DNA from: JBPCQA01 sp050998615
GTDB lineage: Bacteria > Actinomycetota > Actinomycetes > Propionibacteriales > Nocardioidaceae
Reading direction: 5' to 3'
NCBI GenBank assembly: GCA_050998615.1
Contig: JBPCQA010000021.1
Span: 16,357 to 80,356 of the forward strand
Length of the DNA stretch: 64,000 nt
Translations under genes and position numbers: made by a program
Notes under the pieces: generated by a model
Databases searched by the model: none
What the model saw: only the letters and a program-made list of their open reading frames with translations
Told to the model about the DNA's origin: nothing
Part shown: positions 16,607-25,554 of the stretch, piece after piece
Layout of the letters: each line of letters begins with the position of its first letter
Numbering within the stretch: position 1 is the first letter of the stretch

Positions 16607-17869
16607 TCACGGGTTGCGCGCCTGGAGAACGGGGAAGTCCGCGCTCAACCGCACCGCCAGCGCCGGCGCTACCTGCCACGTCGACACCAGGCCCCGATAC
16701 GCATCGACGGCGTCCTCGGCCGGTGGCATCGGTGGCTGACCCGGAGGTGACGTCTTGACCGCGCGGATAAGCGCGTTGCGGGGCGTGTGCGCCGAGTTGA
16801 CGAACTCGATCACGTCAACCCGGTAGCCGCACAACCGAAGGATCGCGGCGCGGAATGCGTCGGTGAGCACGTCGGCGAAGCGCTCTTTCAAGATGCCGTG
16901 TCGGGTGATCAGCCGGTATTCGGCCGGCACGACCGCCGCACGGAGTTGGCGGGAGATGTCGTGGTGACAGCACGGAGCCGCCACGATCACCGGCGCGTCC
17001 CATCCGACGGCTCGGGCGAGCGCGTCATCAGTTGCCGTGTCGCAGGCATGCAGCGCCATCACCAAGTCCGGGCGAGCGTCGAGCGCGGCCTCTCTTATCG
17101 TGTCCTGCCTGAACTCCAGCTGATTGGTCATGCCGAGATCGCCGGCGACCTGGGCGTTGTGGGCACGCGATTGCGCCTTCACGTCGACGCCGATCGCCTG
17201 CACCGGCAGGCGCTTGACCTCGATCAGATAGCGGACCGTGGCGAACGTAAGGTAGGCGTTTCCACAGCCGAGGTCGACAAGCCGCAGCGGCCGATCCGGC
17301 GACAGCTCGGCGCCGGGGCCTAGCCTGACTGCATCTTCGATGAGTGGGTCGACGGCCGCCAGCAAGTCTTGGACCTGACGAAACTTCGCCATCCGAGTGG
17401 GCTTGACCTGACCGTCAGCCGTGGTGATGCCCAGCGACGCGAACATCGGGTCGGACTCGTCGAGTATGCGACGTTTGGTTCGGTCGTGGCCGTGGTTCGG
17501 CTCGCGCAGTTCGCCTGCTGGTCTGCGGCTGCGGTGCAGCAGGGCGCGGCCCTTCTTGGTGACTCTCAGCTGCAGTATCTCGGTCGCCGTCTCGACGTGC
17601 CAGTTGGCGTATGGCTGGCTCAGCAACTCCTCGACGGCGTTGTGCGCCGGGGGGCCGACTTCGACGTTGCGGATGTGGGCCTGGGTTTCGTCGTACGACG
17701 TTATCTGCAGCCTGCGACCACCGGACACGTCGACGTACCGCAGCTCGACGCGTCGAAACTGCACGGCAACGTTGCGCTGCCGGCCGCTCGCGACCGCCCT
17801 GACCAACGAGGTGTCATCGACCAGCAGCTCGTGCACCTGCCGCAGCTCAGCCGGGCTCGCAGCCGTCAT
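16607..17869 (-). CDS. METTL25/Methyltransferase_32-like SAM methyltransferase
   Basis: A 420-residue protein. The N-terminal about 150 residues are an unusual beta-rich domain (ELRYVDVSGGRRLQITSYD). The methyltransferase core follows: LRLVDLGCGNAYLTFA as SAM motif I, then VMALHACDTATDDALA and IVAAPCCHHDISRQL. These HACDTATD and PCCHH motifs mark the Methyltransferase_32 family related to eukaryotic METTL25, proposed to act on RNA or ribosomal components; the substrate is not established. The start ATG overlaps the stop of a tiny membrane ORF (ATGA), so translation is coupled. Cytosolic. Confidence 0.85.
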   Translation of the reverse strand: MTAASPAELRQVHELLVDDTSLVRAVASGRQRNVAVQFRRVELRYVDVSGGRRLQITSYDETQAHIRNVEVGPPAHNAVEELLSQPYANWHVETATEILQLRVTKKGRALLHRSRRPAGELREPNHGHDRTKRRILDESDPMFASLGITTADGQVKPTRMAKFRQVQDLLAAVDPLIEDAVRLGPGAELSPDRPLRLVDLGCGNAYLTFATVRYLIEVKRLPVQAIGVDVKAQSRAHNAQVAGDLGMTNQLEFRQDTIREAALDARPDLVMALHACDTATDDALARAVGWDAPVIVAAPCCHHDISRQLRAAVVPAEYRLITRHGILKERFADVLTDAFRAAILRLCGYRVDVIEFVNSAHTPRNALIRAVKTSPPGQPPMPPAEDAVDAYRGLVSTWQVAPALAVRLSADFPVLQARNP

Positions 17870-17961
17870 TTGGCAGCTCGCACGAGAGCCGACACCACCA
17901 CAATGAGCAGGAGCAAGGCCAACGCCGCGGGAATGATCAAGCGGCGGTAGCGCGGGTTCAT
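17866..17961 (-). CDS. 31-residue single-span membrane peptide
   Basis: A short ORF (ATG at 17961, TGA at 17866) encodes MNPRYRRLIIPAALALLLL followed by more hydrophobic residues and a basic end (VRAAK). It has one predicted membrane helix with a positive N-terminus. Its TGA overlaps the ATG of the methyltransferase gene (ATGA), implying coupled translation. Peptides beginning MNPRYRRLI are familiar to me from actinobacterial genomes, so it is probably real rather than chance, but its role is unknown. It is too short for most gene finders. Confidence 0.65.
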   Translation of the reverse strand: MNPRYRRLIIPAALALLLLIVVVSALVRAAK

Positions 17962-17992
17962 GTGCGCGAGGCTACCTGGCGGAGAGCGCCTC

Positions 17993-19249
17993 TTAGGCAG
18001 CCATCCTGTTGGGACGCAACGACAGGTCGTGTACGTCGATGTGCTCGGTCCTGATCAACCAGACAGTCGCGGCCACGACCGCGATCAGGGTGCCGGCGCC
18101 GCCGCCAATCAGGGTCCAGCGCGCTCCAAACGTCTGGCCGACCCACCCCACGATCGGTGCTCCGAACGGTGTGCCGCCCATGAAGATCATCATGTACAGC
18201 GCCATTACCCGACCACGAAGCTCCGGGGAAACCGTGAGCTGCACGATCGTCTGCAACGAGTTGAGCAAGGTCAAGGCGGAAATCCCCACCACCGGCAGCC
18301 AGCAGGCGAATGCCCAATAGGTGGGCATCAGCCCGGCCACGATCTCGGAGGTGGAGAACGCGACTCCAGTGAGCACCAAGAAGACCCGCCGCGGGTAGCC
18401 GCGCCGCGCGGAACCCAACGCCCCGGCCAGTGAGCCGATCGCCATCACCGACCCCAACAGACCGTATTCGCCGGCGCCCTTGTGGAACGTGCCGGTCGCG
18501 ATCAGCGCCGTCGTCATCTGGAAGTTCATCCCGAACGTGCCGGTGAAGAAGGCGACGATGAACACGAACATCAGATCAGGGCTATTGCGGACATACCGTA
18601 CGCCGTCGCGCAACGCGCCCTTCGCGCGAGCGACGACTGGTGGGGTGCTGAGCTCGGACCCGCGCATCACCCGCAACGAGAAGATCACCGCCAGATAGCT
18701 GATCGCGTTGATCGAGATCACCCAACCTGTAGCGGTGACTCCAGAGCCGAGCGCTGCAATCAGCAACCCTGCCAAACCGGGGCCGACGATACGACCGAGA
18801 TTAAAGGATGCCGAGTTGAGCCCTACCGCGTTCGGCAGGTAGTCGCGGCCCACCATCTCGACCACGAAAGACTGCCGGGCGGGTGAGTCGAACGCCGTAC
18901 CGACACCGAACAACAGCGCGAGGAGATACACATGCCAGGCTTGGGCGACACCTGTCACCGCGAGCACGCCCAGGAGTCCCGCACTGACCGCGAGAGAAGC
19001 CTGGGTCAACGCCAGCAGGCGGCGCTTCGCGTACCGGTCGGCGATCAGCCCCGCGAACGGCGTGACGAGCAAGAACGGCAAGAACTGCAGTCCGGTGGTC
19101 AGACCAAGAGCGCTGCCCGAGTGCGTGAGCTGCAAGACCAGCCAGTCTTGGGCGACTCGCTGCATCCAGGTGCCGGTGTTGCTGACCAAACCGCCCATTG
19201 CGTAGAGCCGGTAGTTGCGGACGGCCAAGGCCTGGAACGTGGGACTCAT
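17993..19249 (-). CDS. MFS exporter under MarR control
   Basis: A 418-residue major facilitator with about twelve membrane segments. It begins ALAVRNYRLYAMGGLVSNTGTWMQ and carries AGLIADRYAKRRLLAL in loop 2-3, typical of MFS_3 drug exporters. It should pump small toxic molecules out across the cytoplasmic membrane. The start overlaps the stop of the MarR regulator gene by 4 bases (ATGA), so the pair is one operon, regulator first. This arrangement is classic for a ligand-inducible efflux module. Confidence 0.9.
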   Translation of the reverse strand: MSPTFQALAVRNYRLYAMGGLVSNTGTWMQRVAQDWLVLQLTHSGSALGLTTGLQFLPFLLVTPFAGLIADRYAKRRLLALTQASLAVSAGLLGVLAVTGVAQAWHVYLLALLFGVGTAFDSPARQSFVVEMVGRDYLPNAVGLNSASFNLGRIVGPGLAGLLIAALGSGVTATGWVISINAISYLAVIFSLRVMRGSELSTPPVVARAKGALRDGVRYVRNSPDLMFVFIVAFFTGTFGMNFQMTTALIATGTFHKGAGEYGLLGSVMAIGSLAGALGSARRGYPRRVFLVLTGVAFSTSEIVAGLMPTYWAFACWLPVVGISALTLLNSLQTIVQLTVSPELRGRVMALYMMIFMGGTPFGAPIVGWVGQTFGARWTLIGGGAGTLIAVVAATVWLIRTEHIDVHDLSLRPNRMAA

Positions 19250-19707
19250 ACCTGCGACAGCCGGTCGAGGATCAATGCGGCGTCGCGCAGTGTCTGGCGC
19301 TCGGCCGCAGTCAGCTCACGCAACCGGCAACTGAGCCAGGCTTCCTTGCGTCGCCTCGACTCCGCGATCACGTTCTGAGCGACGTCGGTCAAGGAGATGA
19401 CCACGAGCCGGCGGTCATGTTCGTGTGGGTCTCGCCGGACGAGACCCTTGTCGCACATCGCGGTGACTGTTCGGGTCATCGAGGGCGGCTGCACCCTCTC
19501 GGCACAGGCGAGCTCACCGATTGTCATCGCACCGCACCGAGACAGCGTGCCGAGCACCGCAAGCTGATTGGCGGTGAGGTCGGCTGCTGCGTCGCGCTCG
19601 TTTCGCAGTCGGCGCGACAGCCGCATCACCGACACCCGCAGCATGCTGGACAGCCCGGCGCTGGTGCGAGAGTGCTGAGCGACGGTCGAAGTCATCTTCT
19701 TTAGCAT
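19246..19707 (-). CDS. MarR-family transcriptional regulator
   Basis: A 153-residue winged-helix repressor. LTANQLAVLGTLSRCGAMTIGELA forms the helices before the recognition helix (VQPPSMTRTVTAMCDKGLV), and DPHEHDRRLVVISLT is the wing with the conserved DxRR-like motif. It probably represses its own operon with the MFS exporter and is released by the exporter's substrate. The start is either 19707 or the second Met at 19695; GAAG lies just before the latter. A TTAGC-CTT-GCTAA palindrome immediately upstream is the likely operator. Confidence 0.92.
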   Translation of the reverse strand: MLKKMTSTVAQHSRTSAGLSSMLRVSVMRLSRRLRNERDAAADLTANQLAVLGTLSRCGAMTIGELACAERVQPPSMTRTVTAMCDKGLVRRDPHEHDRRLVVISLTDVAQNVIAESRRRKEAWLSCRLRELTAAERQTLRDAALILDRLSQV

Positions 19708-19713
19708 AGCTCT

Positions 19714-19726
19714 TTAGCCTTGCTAA
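19714..19726 (-). promoter_or_regulatory. Probable MarR operator
   Basis: TTAGCCTTGCTAA is a perfect palindrome (TTAGC, 3-base spacer, GCTAA), 6 bases upstream of the MarR start at 19707. A second half-site, TTTAGCATAGC, lies at 19699-19709 over the start codon. The placement suits autorepression. Confidence 0.6.
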
Positions 19727-19786
19727 GGAAAGCTGCCGACCTTCTTGCGGTGCGGCCCCCATCACGCTTGGGTGCCGTCGCCAACG

Positions 19787-19810
19787 GCTCGGGGTCAGCT
19801 GACCCCGAGC
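19787..19810 (-). terminator. 24-bp perfect palindrome at the end of the purine permease gene
   Basis: GCTCGGGGTCAG with its exact mirror CTGACCCCGAGC forms a loop-free 24-base palindrome containing the permease stop codon at 19795. Such a stem with no T-tract is a plausible actinobacterial terminator. It supplies the last two codons (Val-Ser) and the stop. Confidence 0.6.
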
Positions 19811-21291
19811 CAGCCGCCGATCGGGTGGATCGCGAAGTAGACCAGGAAGAGAGCCGCGACCACCCACAGCAGCGGGTGAATGCCGGCAGCCTTGCCCCGG
19901 GTGACTTTCAGGAGGATGTAGGAGATGAAACCGGCGCCAATCCCCGCCGAGATTGAGTAGGAAAACGGCATCACGACGACCGTCAGGAATGCTGGGATCG
20001 CGATCTCCATGTTGTTCCAGTCGATGTCTTTGACCTGGCTCATCATCAAGAAACCGACGAGCACGAGGGCCGGCGCGGCCGCCTCCTGCGGAATCACCGC
20101 GACCAGGGGTGCCAGGAACGTGGTCAGCAAGAACAGCACGCCAGTGACCACGCTAGCAAGCCCCGTGCGGGCGCCCTCCCCGACACCGGAGGCCGACTCG
20201 ATGTACGACGTGTTGCTGGAGATCGATGCCGCGCCACCGGCGGCCGCGGCCAACGAGTCCACGACCAGGATGCTCTGGGTCTTAGGTGGCATCCCATCCT
20301 CGTCGAGCAGACCGGCCTCCGCGCCGATGGCAGTCATCGTGCCCATGGTGTCGAAGAAGTCGGCCAGCAAGAGCGTGAACACAAACAGGGCGGCGGTGAC
20401 GACGCCCGCGTGTACGAACGCGCCGAACAACGAGAAGTGCCCGACCAGTGAGAAGTTCGGCGTGGCAATGATCGAGTGCGGCAACTTCGGGTCGGTCAGA
20501 TTCCACCCGGCGGGATTGGTGAGCGTGTTGCTCTTGAAGTCGTAGCCCTGGTTGCCTAAGTGGCCGATCGCCTCGATCGCGATGGCTAGCGCGGTAGCGA
20601 CCAGGATGCTTATCAAGATCGCGCCCTTCACCCGAAGCGAGTAGAGCGTGATCATAAGCAGCAGGCCGAAGACGAACACCACGATCGGCCAGCCGGTCAA
20701 CACCCCACCGATTCCAAGCTCTAGGGGGGGAGCGTTCGCCGCGAATGGTCGGCCGACGAAGCCGGAGTCGAAGAAGCCAATCAGCGCGATGAACAGCCCG
20801 ATGCCCACGCTGATCGCGATCTTCAGTTGGCCGGGCACCGCATGGAAAACCGCGACCCGGAAGCCTGTCAACACCAGCACCAAGATGATCAGGCCCTCGA
20901 GCACCACCATGCCCATCGCATCGGCCCAACTCATGCCTGCAACGATCGTGAAGGCAAGGAAGGCATTGAGCCCCAGTCCGGTCGCCAAAGCAAGCGGGTA
21001 GTTCGCGACCACGCCCATCAGGATCGTCATGATCCCGGCCACTAGTGCGGTCACCGCGGCGATCTGCGGCAGGTCGGCGGTCTGGCTGCCGCCGGTGATG
21101 TAGCGCTGATGGACATCTAGCGCGGCACCCAAGATGAAGGGATTGAGGACGACGATGTAGGCCATCGTGAAGAAGGTGACAACACCGCCACGGATCTCGC
21201 GAGCCACGGTCGACCCGCGCTCAGAGATCTTGAAAAACCTGTCGAAAGCCGCCGCCGAGGCGGGCCCTGGCCTGGTACGAGTAGTGCTCAC
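19795..21291 (-). CDS. NCS2/AzgA-type guanine/hypoxanthine permease
   Basis: About 498 residues with roughly twelve to thirteen membrane helices. AAAFDRFFKISERGSTVARE and GVVTFFTMAYIVVLNPFILG start the transport domain; ALATGLGLNAFLAFTIV and the later STSYIESASGVGEGARTGLAS segment are characteristic of AzgA-family (COG2252) nucleobase permeases, which import adenine, guanine or hypoxanthine with protons. The GTG at 21291 is preferred: the open frame extends to 21627 but that part is antisense to the DUF2530 gene and low in family sequence. No purine riboswitch is visible upstream; only 63 bases separate it from the divergent DUF2530 gene. Confidence 0.92.
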   Translation of the reverse strand: MSTTRTRPGPASAAAFDRFFKISERGSTVAREIRGGVVTFFTMAYIVVLNPFILGAALDVHQRYITGGSQTADLPQIAAVTALVAGIMTILMGVVANYPLALATGLGLNAFLAFTIVAGMSWADAMGMVVLEGLIILVLVLTGFRVAVFHAVPGQLKIAISVGIGLFIALIGFFDSGFVGRPFAANAPPLELGIGGVLTGWPIVVFVFGLLLMITLYSLRVKGAILISILVATALAIAIEAIGHLGNQGYDFKSNTLTNPAGWNLTDPKLPHSIIATPNFSLVGHFSLFGAFVHAGVVTAALFVFTLLLADFFDTMGTMTAIGAEAGLLDEDGMPPKTQSILVVDSLAAAAGGAASISSNTSYIESASGVGEGARTGLASVVTGVLFLLTTFLAPLVAVIPQEAAAPALVLVGFLMMSQVKDIDWNNMEIAIPAFLTVVVMPFSYSISAGIGAGFISYILLKVTRGKAAGIHPLLWVVAALFLVYFAIHPIGGWLGVS

Positions 21292-21354
21292 AGGTCGACA
21301 GCCTAGGGCCCAAGGCCGCCGGCCGCAGCCCCTCGTGGGGCGTAGGCTTGCCGG

Positions 21355-21774
21355 GTGACTAACGAGCCCCGGGAGCGACTCCGTGGCCCTGCCCCGCTCG
21401 ATGTTCCGGCGCAACCGGACCACGTCGAAACCGATCACGTCGAAACCGATCACGCCCAACCCGGCCACGCTCAGGCCGGGCAGCAGAGCACGCACCCGAC
21501 CACCCAGCCGACCGCGCCGGTCGCACCCCTCGACGTCACCGGCGTGCGCACGATCGGAGTCGGGACGGTGCTGTGGCTGCTGGCGTTCCTGGTGCTGCTG
21601 CCGTTCCACGAGGCCCTCGCTGATCACGGCAGAACCTGGTGGCTCTGGACCTGTCTCGCGGGCTTCGGGCTCGGCGTGATCGGCGTACTGTTTTGCCGGC
21701 GCCGCCGCCGCCGGCTCGCTGCCAGGCCAGCCCAGGATGTGGAAACCAGCCCCCTGGGCGCCGCCGGCCTCTAA
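21355..21774 (+). CDS. DUF2530 membrane protein
   Basis: A 139-residue protein. The N-terminal half is a low-complexity Pro/His/Asp tract with an imperfect DHVET repeat. The C-terminal half has the DUF2530 signature, TIGVGTVLWLLAFLVLLPF and WWLWTCLAGFGLGVIGVLFC, two membrane helices followed by a run of Arg (CRRRRRRRL). The function is unknown; the family is confined to actinobacteria and commonly sits near a nucleobase permease and DUF3027, as here. The start is GTG. Confidence 0.85.
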   Translation: MTNEPRERLRGPAPLDVPAQPDHVETDHVETDHAQPGHAQAGQQSTHPTTQPTAPVAPLDVTGVRTIGVGTVLWLLAFLVLLPFHEALADHGRTWWLWTCLAGFGLGVIGVLFCRRRRRRLAARPAQDVETSPLGAAGL

Positions 21775-21788
21775 GAGCCGCAGGCTCT
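21774..21788 (+). terminator. AGAGCC palindrome between convergent genes
   Basis: AGAGCC-GCA-GGCTCT forms a 6-bp stem with a 3-base loop, beginning in the DUF2530 stop codon and ending 7 bases before the DUF3027 stop. It is well placed as a bidirectional terminator and belongs to the AGAGCC family of short palindromes. Confidence 0.55.
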
Positions 21789-21794
21789 AGGCCA

Positions 21795-22592
21795 TCAGCG
21801 AGTGATGAGCTCCAGGTCGCTGTCTCCCCAGGTGTCCCAGGTCATGGTGTCGTGGAATGGCTCGGCTGCGCTGGCCTGACGCGCCGACGGATCGACGTGT
21901 ACGTCGGAGTGCGCGCCGCATCCGTGGTCGAAGGACACGGCCTGCCCGTCGCTCGGCGCCGAGGCGTTGGCGCACAACCCGAAGACCAGGCTCAACGGAC
22001 CGCTGAGCCGCACCAAGAAGCCGCACGAGCCGCAGCGAGCCGGGGCGGACTTGGCGATTGGGTCGTCGGGACCGTTCGGTCCGTCGTACCAACGGTCCGC
22101 TGCCTCGGCGCGCCCCTCGATCGACAACACGCGCGGGCGTCCCAGCCCTATCTCACGCACGACCTCACGGACTTCTCGCGCCGAGCTTCCGTCGAGCGGC
22201 TCGTCTCCGACCAGATACCCCGGCACCAGCCGGGCATCACCCTCCGCGACTGGGACCAGATCACCTGGACCCAGGTCTTCGGCTGCGACCCGGTCTTTCC
22301 ACGGCAGCCACGGCGGCGCTACCAGGGAGCCTTCGCCGGGCAACAATACGATCTCGTCGATGGTGACGACCTTCTGCCGAGGTGCTCGAGTGGTGGTCAC
22401 CGCCCAGCGCCAGCCCACGTAGCCCCGATCGCGGTTAGCGAAGAAGTGGGTCACCACTCGCTCGGCTTCGGCCTGTGCACCCAGATGGTCGCCGACCTCC
22501 GCAATGCCGACGGCCTCGACCAGCGCAGTCCACGCTTCCTCGACGGCACCCCTCAAGAGCGCGTCGGCCTTCGGTCTCTTGACAGCGCTCAT
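21795..22592 (-). CDS. DUF3027 protein
   Basis: A 265-residue actinobacterial protein of unknown function. Recognisable features are HFFANRDRGYVGWRWAVTTTRA, VTIDEIVLLPGEGSLVAPPWLPW and a C-terminal zinc-like CGSCGFLVRLSGPLSLVFGLCAN with three Cys, plus FDHGCGAHSD. The Cys/His set suggests metal binding. Genes of this family usually lie beside a cold-shock protein and an MFS transporter, exactly as here (22688 and 24062), which points to an old, conserved neighbourhood of unknown purpose. Confidence 0.9.
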   Translation of the reverse strand: MSAVKRPKADALLRGAVEEAWTALVEAVGIAEVGDHLGAQAEAERVVTHFFANRDRGYVGWRWAVTTTRAPRQKVVTIDEIVLLPGEGSLVAPPWLPWKDRVAAEDLGPGDLVPVAEGDARLVPGYLVGDEPLDGSSAREVREVVREIGLGRPRVLSIEGRAEAADRWYDGPNGPDDPIAKSAPARCGSCGFLVRLSGPLSLVFGLCANASAPSDGQAVSFDHGCGAHSDVHVDPSARQASAAEPFHDTMTWDTWGDSDLELITR

Positions 22593-22687
22593 CGGTTCAT
22601 TGTCGCACGGGCAAAGTTCCTGGCCTTCTTAGCCAACCGCCACGAGCCGATGCCTGCCAAGCCGTGATCAGTTGGCAGGATGGGCGT

Positions 22688-24055
22688 GTGCAGCCCTCCG
22701 TGGGGAGTCGAGGATCGACCCGAGCCGATCGTGCCCGCAAGGCGGCCGGTGCTGGCTGGCGGGCTGCCGCGGTCTCGGGTCGGACAGCCGGTGGCGTTCT
22801 TCGAGTTGCCCGGCGCGCCACCCACGCCGGCGGTGCCGGGGAGACCGGGCTGGCGCGACTCATCGAGTTGCACGCCTTCAACGCGGCCGGCGACGCTGCG
22901 CTGGCGGTGTCCTTGGCGGGAACCTTGTTCTTCCAAGTGCCGAGCGGGCAGGCTCGAGGGCAGATCGCACTGTTCCTGGGCATCACGATGCTGCCGTTCG
23001 CGATCGTCGCCCCGCTCATCGGGCCTTTCTTGGACCGGTTCCGGCGCGGTCGGCGGTGGGCGATCGGCTCCACCATGGCGTTGCGCGCGTTCGGCTGCTG
23101 GGCACTGGCCGGGGCGGTGGTCAACCAGTCTGCGTGGTTGTTCCCAGCCGCGCTCACGTGTTTGGTGGCGTCCAAGGCGTACGGCGTCACCCGAGCCTCC
23201 GCCGTGCCCCGGCTCATCCCTCAGGGTTTGAGCCTGGTCAAGGCGAACTCCCGCATTTCCCTCGCCGGGATCGCTGGCGCGGCGATCTCGGCTCCCCTCG
23301 CCACGCTCACCTCCCTGGCAGGCGCGCAGTGGTCGCTGCGCTACGCGTTCCTCGTGTTCGCCGGCGGCACGATCTTGGCGATCCTGCTTCCCTCGCGGGT
23401 CGACTCCTCGATAGGCGAGGAGCAGGTCGGAATGCGCGAGGTCACCGAGTCGACCAAGCGGTCGCGTCGCATCGGGATCCATCCCGTGGTCGTCACCGGA
23501 TTGCGCTGTAACGCGGGCCTACGCATGCTTTCCGGTTTCTTGACCATGTTCATGGCGTTCTTGCTGCGTGACAAGCCGATTCACGGGTGGGAGCACGACA
23601 AGACGTTGCTGCTTGCGCTGGTGATCGGCTCGGCCGGTGTCGGCAGCACGCTTGGCACGGTGCTCGGCTCCATGTTGCGAGACCGCAAGCCTGAGTCGAT
23701 TGTGCTGGTCACCCTGATCGCCGACGCGATCGCTGCGGCGTACGCCGCGTTGTTCTTCGGGCTGATTGCGGCCATGCTGCTCGGATTGGTCGCCGGACTC
23801 AGCCAGTCTCTGGGGAAGCTGTCCCTCGACGCGCTCATCCAGCGAGAGGCGCCGGAGGCGGTCCGCACCAGCATCTTCGCGCGCTCGGAGACGTTGCTGC
23901 AGCTGTCATGGGTGATCGGCGGCTTTCTCGGTGTGTTCATGCCGCAGATAGCCCAACTCGGGCTGAGTATCGTCGCCGTGGTGCTGATCGGCTGGCTCGT
24001 CTTCATCCTGCGACGGCAGGTGCTTGCACGCCGCTCCGCGCGGCTGGCCCGATGA
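22688..24055 (+). CDS. MFS transporter next to DUF3027 and cspB
   Basis: About 455 residues, with a basic N-terminal extension (about 60 residues, Arg/Gly-rich) before the first helix and around twelve helices in all. Segments such as PFAIVAPLIGPFLDRFRRGRRW and KAYGVTRASAVPRLIPQGLSLV are typical of this conserved actinobacterial MFS subgroup. The transported molecule is unknown. GTG at 22688 is preferred over the ATC-rich upstream start at 22664. It is divergent from DUF3027 and convergent with the cold-shock gene. Confidence 0.85.
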   Translation: MQPSVGSRGSTRADRARKAAGAGWRAAAVSGRTAGGVLRVARRATHAGGAGETGLARLIELHAFNAAGDAALAVSLAGTLFFQVPSGQARGQIALFLGITMLPFAIVAPLIGPFLDRFRRGRRWAIGSTMALRAFGCWALAGAVVNQSAWLFPAALTCLVASKAYGVTRASAVPRLIPQGLSLVKANSRISLAGIAGAAISAPLATLTSLAGAQWSLRYAFLVFAGGTILAILLPSRVDSSIGEEQVGMREVTESTKRSRRIGIHPVVVTGLRCNAGLRMLSGFLTMFMAFLLRDKPIHGWEHDKTLLLALVIGSAGVGSTLGTVLGSMLRDRKPESIVLVTLIADAIAAAYAALFFGLIAAMLLGLVAGLSQSLGKLSLDALIQREAPEAVRTSIFARSETLLQLSWVIGGFLGVFMPQIAQLGLSIVAVVLIGWLVFILRRQVLARRSARLAR

Positions 24056-24061
24056 ACCGCC

Positions 24062-24448
24062 CTAGCTGAGCTCGAGCTCGTCTGCGAGGGCGCGGAGCAG
24101 AGCGGCTGTCTGCTTCGCCGAGCGAGGATCGGCGTGCCGGCCGCGCCGGTAGGTCTGCTCGAGGGTTTCCAGCAGCCGCATCAGGTCTTCGACGATGTTG
24201 ACCATCTGCTCGGGCTTCTTGCGCATCGCCTTCGCCACCGACGGCGTCGGCTCGAGCAGCGTCACCTGGATCGCCTGATCGCCTCTGCGGCCCGACACGA
24301 GACCGAACTCCACCCGGCTGCCCGACTTCAAGGCGTCGACACCCGCAGGCAGGGATTCTGCCCGAACGAAGACGTCACCACCGTCATCGGTGGTGAGAAA
24401 GCCGAAGCCCTTGTCAGCGTCATACCACTTGACCTTGCCGGTTGCCAC
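24062..24448 (-). CDS. cspB: Cold-shock protein with C-terminal extension
   Basis: A 128-residue protein. Residues 1-65 are a CspA-type cold-shock domain with both RNA-binding motifs (KGFGFLTTD and DVFVRAESL). A helical extension of about 60 residues follows (KKPEQMVNIVEDLMRLLETLEQTYRRGRHADPRS), as in mycobacterial CspB-type proteins. It binds single-stranded nucleic acid in the cytosol. The GTG at 24448 starts exactly at the domain (VATGKVKWYD); the frame extends to 24550 without family sequence. Confidence 0.88.
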   Translation of the reverse strand: MATGKVKWYDADKGFGFLTTDDGGDVFVRAESLPAGVDALKSGSRVEFGLVSGRRGDQAIQVTLLEPTPSVAKAMRKKPEQMVNIVEDLMRLLETLEQTYRRGRHADPRSAKQTAALLRALADELELS

Positions 24449-24604
24449 CGTTGAACCCCATCGTTTCATCGGATACGTCGGATGAGTCCCCCACAAGCCG
24501 CCGAAGACAAGACAACGGCCGCGAAGACAAGCAGGCCGCCGAACAGCCAACGGGAGATCCCTACCCGCTAGAGACGCCTGCGCCGCCGGAGATGTCCACC
24601 CAGC

Positions 24605-25495
24605 CTACAGGTCAGCGGTGACGGCTCCGGGTGCCAGCAGCTCGTTCATCGCGCCGGAGCGAAAACCTGCCGGGTCGATGAACGGTTCGGCGAACCCAGC
24701 CGCACGTACGGCGTCCAACAGCACACCGGAAACTTCCTCATCACCGGCCAGCGCGGCGACGACCTCGCGGTCGAGCTCGATGCGGCCCCGGTCACCGAGG
24801 TCCCGGACCCGCACGTTAGCCGACCACATTTCGTGTGAGAAGAGCACGTCGCGCACGGCCACCTCGGCGCGCTCGACGCGCGATAACCGCGCCGGCGTCA
24901 CTTCGATGCCGTAGGCGATGCGGGAGGACAGACAGGCTGCGGCCGGCTTGTCCCACGTCGGCAACCCCCAGTGTCGAGACGCCTCCCGAACTTGCGCCTT
25001 GCTCAGCCCGGCGTCGAGCAGTGGAGTCCTCGCGCCACGTTCGAAGGCGGCCCGGATGCCCGGCCGGAAGCCGGCCACCGCGTCGTCGGCATTGGTGCCG
25101 GTGGCGACGGCCGCCATCCCAAGCCGAGCGGCCAGCGGGATCAACACCTCGACGAGCTCGGCCTTGCAGAAATAACACCTGTCACCGGCGTTGGCGCGGT
25201 AGCCCGCTCGGTCCATTTCGTGGGTGGTGGGTGTCAGGTGGCGCACGCCCAGACTTCGGCAGAGGTCGGCTGCCGGGTCGCGCTCGGCAGCCGGTAGCGA
25301 GGCGGACAACGCCGTCGCGGCAACCACCCGGCTCGGCCCGAGAGCGCGCACAGCGGCGGCCAGCAAGAATGCGGAGTCGGCTCCCCCACTGAACGCCACG
25401 ACCACACTGCCAAGCTCGCGCAAGGAGGCATCCAGGTGGGCTAGCCGCGCCTCCAGCAGACGCTGCTCTGGGGCGCTTTCCGTGCCGGACTCCAC
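24605..25495 (-). CDS. larE: LarE-like ATP-dependent sulfur transferase
   Basis: A 296-residue PP-loop protein. SGGADS at residues 36-41 binds ATP. GDRCYFCKAEL places Cys107 and Cys110, and KPAAACLSSRI places Cys188 at the position of the sacrificial cysteine of Lactobacillus LarE. Having three cysteines suggests the [4Fe-4S]-using LarE class rather than the self-sacrificing one; that is an inference. LarE normally builds the nickel-pincer cofactor of lactate racemase with LarB and LarC, but neither is in the window, so the role here is open. GTG/ATG choice: ATG at 25495. Confidence 0.85.
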   Translation of the reverse strand: MESGTESAPEQRLLEARLAHLDASLRELGSVVVAFSGGADSAFLLAAAVRALGPSRVVAATALSASLPAAERDPAADLCRSLGVRHLTPTTHEMDRAGYRANAGDRCYFCKAELVEVLIPLAARLGMAAVATGTNADDAVAGFRPGIRAAFERGARTPLLDAGLSKAQVREASRHWGLPTWDKPAAACLSSRIAYGIEVTPARLSRVERAEVAVRDVLFSHEMWSANVRVRDLGDRGRIELDREVVAALAGDEEVSGVLLDAVRAAGFAEPFIDPAGFRSGAMNELLAPGAVTADL

Positions 25496-25554
25496 ACCTT
25501 CGACTGTAGCCCCTCGGCACCGCCGTCAGCTCGGAGTGTCGTTGGGGGCTGCCA

